Virus record (IMG/VR): IMGVR_UViG_3300012353_000006
Location: 1-30,796 of that record
Length of the DNA stretch: 30,796 nucleotides
Source of the DNA: a virus
Reading direction: 5' to 3' (one strand)
The notes under the pieces: model-generated
What the model was told of the DNA's origin: nothing
The model's database searches: none
Seen by the model: the letters and a program-made list of their open reading frames with translations, nothing else
Shown: piece by piece, positions 28,109 to 30,796 of the stretch
How positions within the stretch are numbered: the first letter of the stretch is position 1
Layout of the letters: every line of letters begins with the position of its first letter
Translations under genes and position numbers: made by a program

Positions 28109-29947
28109 GTGGCTTTAGAGCATCAGACGACGGTCAAGAGCTGGTTCCAGGCCGGTGATGCGCCGACGCAGGGACAGTTCGCCAGTTGGATTGAGACCAG
28201 CATGCCGGAATGGCATGTCGATGCTGCCATTCAGGTGGGGGCCGGCAAAACGGGCGTTCTGGACATTCTCTCGGCGGTCAGCGCCACGACGCACGTCCCT
28301 GGCAGTGTTGGGGTGCAGTTGCTGCAAACCAGCACGACGGCTGCGGCGGATGCCATTCTCGGCATAACGACTTCGGCCGGAGGATTGAGTTTCCAACGTT
28401 CGGAATTCGGTGCTGTCTCGCGGACTATGCGCGAGAAGCTATCTGAACCGTTGAGCGTTAGGGACTTCGGCGCGATCGGTGATGGCTCGACGAATGATAC
28501 GGCAGCATTTATTGCTGCATTTTCAGCAATCGATACCACCGCCGCATCCGTGTACATTCCAGGCGGAAAATATCGTCTGGAGGGTGCGGTAACAGCGTCT
28601 GGCCGACCATTCCATATCTTCGGAGACGGTATCGGCAAGAGCATCATGAACTGGTCGTCGACGGCTTCCAGTCAAGGTTTTATATTAAAAGCGAGCACCG
28701 ATCCGCAAGACTTTATGAAAGTAAATGATCTTACGTTTTTTACTGCCAAAAGCAGTGCGGCAACTGTTGGATTAACGCTTGATTATCGTGCGCAGATCGT
28801 TGTGTCTGGGTCAACGGCTGGGCAAGAGCGTTATAGGATAGGTGGCCTATATCCACGATTTATTGTCGAAGATTGTCTATTTACAGGCGTATCCGGTAAC
28901 TTTAGTGGGTGGAATGTCGGCATTGAAAATATTGTCGGAGATAACGGCACAGTTAAAAGCTGTCATTTTATCGGATGGATTGAGGGTTTGGTTGTTGGGC
29001 AGGGCGCGCGCTATCCTGGAAATGACTGTGCCATTTGGAATCATGGAGTCGGCAATAGTTACGAGAATGGTCATCCTGTTGCGTTGCATGTAATAGGCAA
29101 CAAGGTTTTTTATTATAAGGATGGAGTTAAGTTCGACCAATGCGAGGGATGTTATGTTGTTAGCAACGACTTCATCGCGTGTGGAAATTGTGTAGTGTTT
29201 ACCGGCCCAACAGCGACACCATATGCTGCTAATCCATTTATGACGGTGATCGGTAATGATACAGACTTTTATAATGCTGGTGTAATCGCAACAGATGCCG
29301 CAGACATCAGGGTAACTGATAATGAATTTATCGTTAGAACGGAATCATCGGTTGCGGCGCTGTATGGCGTGATGATGAGAAAAACGAATGCTGATATGGT
29401 AGATTCATCTATTCACCATAACTCATTCGTGAATTTTGGTTCTCGCCCATATATTGGTGTACGCACTGAGGGCGCAAGAACCGTTAGTATTGGTGCCAAT
29501 AGCTTCAGGGGAACAACAACCGGCATTGAGTTGGGCGCAAATGCTGGTGGTGTTGCGTCTCAGGCTTGTGTTGTAGAAGATAGCAATACATTCTCTGGCG
29601 TAACCACTAAATTTTCCGTCACTAGTGCTGCCGGCAACTACATTGCCAATGTAAGTGCCGGGGCAAACGGCATGATGAACCTCAGCAACGGAATGCAATT
29701 CAGGATGGGGACACAAAACGCCGGAACATCGGCTGGCAATTCTACGATTAACTGGGAAAGAAATTTCACATCATCATGTCTTGGTGTGGTTATTTCTAAC
29801 GGAAACGGTGCGGCAGTGTCAAGGCAAAGTATCTTTAATGTAGAGGGTTTTACAACTGGCGGATTTACGTTTAGCTTGGTCTCTGCGGACAGTGGAGGGC
29901 GTATCACCACCACTGTTACACTAAACTTTCTTGCCTGGGGCATATAA
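28109..29947 (+). CDS. Tailspike 2: same N-terminal domain, different beta-helix
   Basis: 612 residues, GTG start with a weak ribosome site 7 bases after the first spike gene. Residues 1-60 (ALEHQTTVKSWFQAGDAPTQ ... SMPEWHVD) are clearly homologous to tailspike 1. Then EPLSVRDFGAIGDGSTNDTAAF opens a beta-helix domain with turns such as FIVEDCLFTGVSGN, GTVKSCHFIGW, PVALHVIGNKVFYY, CYVVSNDFIACGN and IRVTDNEFIV. The last 100 residues (NGMQFRMGTQNAGTSAGNST ... ITTTVTLNFLAWG) look like a separate C-terminal module. Outside the N-terminus the two spikes are dissimilar. The stop overlaps the portal gene start (TAATG). Confidence 0.8.
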   Translation: MALEHQTTVKSWFQAGDAPTQGQFASWIETSMPEWHVDAAIQVGAGKTGVLDILSAVSATTHVPGSVGVQLLQTSTTAAADAILGITTSAGGLSFQRSEFGAVSRTMREKLSEPLSVRDFGAIGDGSTNDTAAFIAAFSAIDTTAASVYIPGGKYRLEGAVTASGRPFHIFGDGIGKSIMNWSSTASSQGFILKASTDPQDFMKVNDLTFFTAKSSAATVGLTLDYRAQIVVSGSTAGQERYRIGGLYPRFIVEDCLFTGVSGNFSGWNVGIENIVGDNGTVKSCHFIGWIEGLVVGQGARYPGNDCAIWNHGVGNSYENGHPVALHVIGNKVFYYKDGVKFDQCEGCYVVSNDFIACGNCVVFTGPTATPYAANPFMTVIGNDTDFYNAGVIATDAADIRVTDNEFIVRTESSVAALYGVMMRKTNADMVDSSIHHNSFVNFGSRPYIGVRTEGARTVSIGANSFRGTTTGIELGANAGGVASQACVVEDSNTFSGVTTKFSVTSAAGNYIANVSAGANGMMNLSNGMQFRMGTQNAGTSAGNSTINWERNFTSSCLGVVISNGNGAAVSRQSIFNVEGFTTGGFTFSLVSADSGGRITTTVTLNFLAWGI

Positions 29948-30796
29948 TGCCTAGTCTTCTTCACCCGACACTGCGAGACATTTCACCGCAGCTTGATGCC
30001 GATAAACTCAAGAACACCGGCCGGCAGGTGCAGGAAGAGTTCACCCCGGACGCTGAGAGCTGTTCGGAATGGCGGGAAATGCACGCGAAGTGGATTGAAA
30101 TCTACTTTCAGCGCGACAAGACAGAGAAGCCGTTCGAAGGGGCCAGCGACGATAGCCTGCCGATCCTGGCCGAGGCATGCGACCAGTTCCACGCCCGTGC
30201 GTCCAAGGCGATGTTCCCGGCGCGCGGCCGCAAGATGATCCGTTGCGTTCCGACTGGTGCCGTCGATCCGATGTCTCTCGAGCGCGCTCAGCGTGTCGAG
30301 AAGTACCTGCAGTGGCAGCTGTTGGATCGGGGCTCGGACTACCGTCAGGCCAAGGACGCCATGTTGATGGCGTTGCCGCTGCACGGCTGCATGTTCTCAA
30401 AGGTGTTTATGGACCCGGTGACGGGCCGCCTGGCGGTTCGCAACGTTCGGGCAACGGACCTCATCATCCCGTACGGCACCGGTCCGCGTATGCTCGACGA
30501 TATTGGGCGAAAGACTGAGATTCAGTGGGTGCCGCGCCACCACGCCAACAAGCTGACATCGACCGGGTATTTCAATCAGCCGCTGATGCCGTGGTCGAGC
30601 CGCGGCAGCGTCGCCGGCAAGAACCCGGCCGATGACGTCGTGGACACGATTATGGGCTTCCAGGAAGGCCACAGAGACGCGTCGGACTATTGTCTGGTAC
30701 TCGAGCAGCACCGCTGGCTCGACCTCGACGAGGACGGCGTGGAAGAGCCCTACATCGTCTGGCTGGACGCCATCAACCAGGAAGTCGTGCGCATCC
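29947..30796 (+). CDS. Portal protein (5' part, runs off the right edge)
   Basis: 283 complete codons are visible and the frame continues past the window. The start ATG overlaps the previous TAA. N-terminal WREMHAKWIEIYF, then PILAEACDQFHARASKAMFPARG, followed by a helix region and ALPLHGCMFSKVFMDPVTG, VRNVRATDLIIPYGTG and finally HRWLDLDEDGVEEPYIVWLD then EVVRI. The last motif ('r.lDlDgDG..EPYiv..d....kvlrI') is a signature I recall from podovirus-type portal proteins. The ring formed by this protein is the DNA entry vertex and binds the adaptor. Its GC-rich codon use matches the capsid and scaffold genes. The order, after spikes, is unusual. Confidence 0.85.
   Translation, partial: MPSLLHPTLRDISPQLDADKLKNTGRQVQEEFTPDAESCSEWREMHAKWIEIYFQRDKTEKPFEGASDDSLPILAEACDQFHARASKAMFPARGRKMIRCVPTGAVDPMSLERAQRVEKYLQWQLLDRGSDYRQAKDAMLMALPLHGCMFSKVFMDPVTGRLAVRNVRATDLIIPYGTGPRMLDDIGRKTEIQWVPRHHANKLTSTGYFNQPLMPWSSRGSVAGKNPADDVVDTIMGFQEGHRDASDYCLVLEQHRWLDLDEDGVEEPYIVWLDAINQEVVRI

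Noticed and set aside
22882-29947. Diversity-generating retroelement in the tail genes
   Set aside because: No reverse transcriptase, template repeat or adenine-focused variable repeat was seen. The internal duplication differs at all codon third positions, not at adenines.
1-30796. tRNA or other structured RNA genes
   Set aside because: No cloverleaf-like sequence with a plausible anticodon and T-arm was noticed. Gaps are too short for most. A dedicated scan was not possible.

Overview
The window is part of a tailed double-stranded DNA phage genome with a short (podovirus-type) tail, or a prophage of one. It encodes a HK97/gpT-like major capsid protein, a scaffold, a head-to-tail adaptor, a P22 gp10/T7 gp12-like tail hub, three proteins that look like ejected internal virion proteins, several beta-helical tailspikes and, at the right edge, a portal protein. 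I see no tape-measure, tail-sheath or baseplate genes. All convincing genes are on the + strand and most are chained by ATGA, GTGA, TAATG or TGATG stop/start overlaps, so most of the window looks like a few long polycistronic units. Composition is moderately GC-rich and suggests a proteobacterial host, but nothing identifies the host.

Layout. 1-2.9 kb: small early genes, including a block of three genes (a PLLMH-motif protein, a winged-helix-like protein and a VRR-NUC nuclease). Each of the three is preceded by an unusual GGCAT-type pentanucleotide tract ending in the same 14-bp core, GGGGCCGTATGGCC. 2.9-6.4 kb: an orphan SPPY-type DNA methyltransferase, a DUF1376-type replication initiator with a candidate lambda-O-like origin inside its coding sequence, a probable loader-like partner overlapping its 3' end, and a minimal LuxR-type HTH protein. 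6.4-11.2 kb: DUF5681 protein, small genes, a GroES-like co-chaperonin, scaffold, two virion-associated proteins and the major capsid protein. 11.2-17.6 kb: small structural genes, two AT-rich SAM methyltransferases, the tail adaptor, a beta-helix protein and the tail hub. 17.6-22.9 kb: internal/ejection proteins interspersed with small genes and a predicted lipoprotein. 22.9-29.9 kb: two repeat-containing tail proteins and two tailspikes that share an N-terminal domain. 29.9 kb to the end: portal protein, cut by the window edge.

How it works together. The early block supplies replication, DNA modification and nuclease functions. The co-chaperonin and scaffold would assist folding and assembly of the capsid protein. 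The adaptor, hub and internal proteins form the ejection machine. The paired tailspikes would provide alternative receptor or depolymerase activities. The two carbohydrate-type methyltransferases may modify host or virion surface molecules, which is inference. No large terminase, lysis enzyme, integrase, DNA polymerase, tRNA, CRISPR array or reverse transcriptase was recognised.
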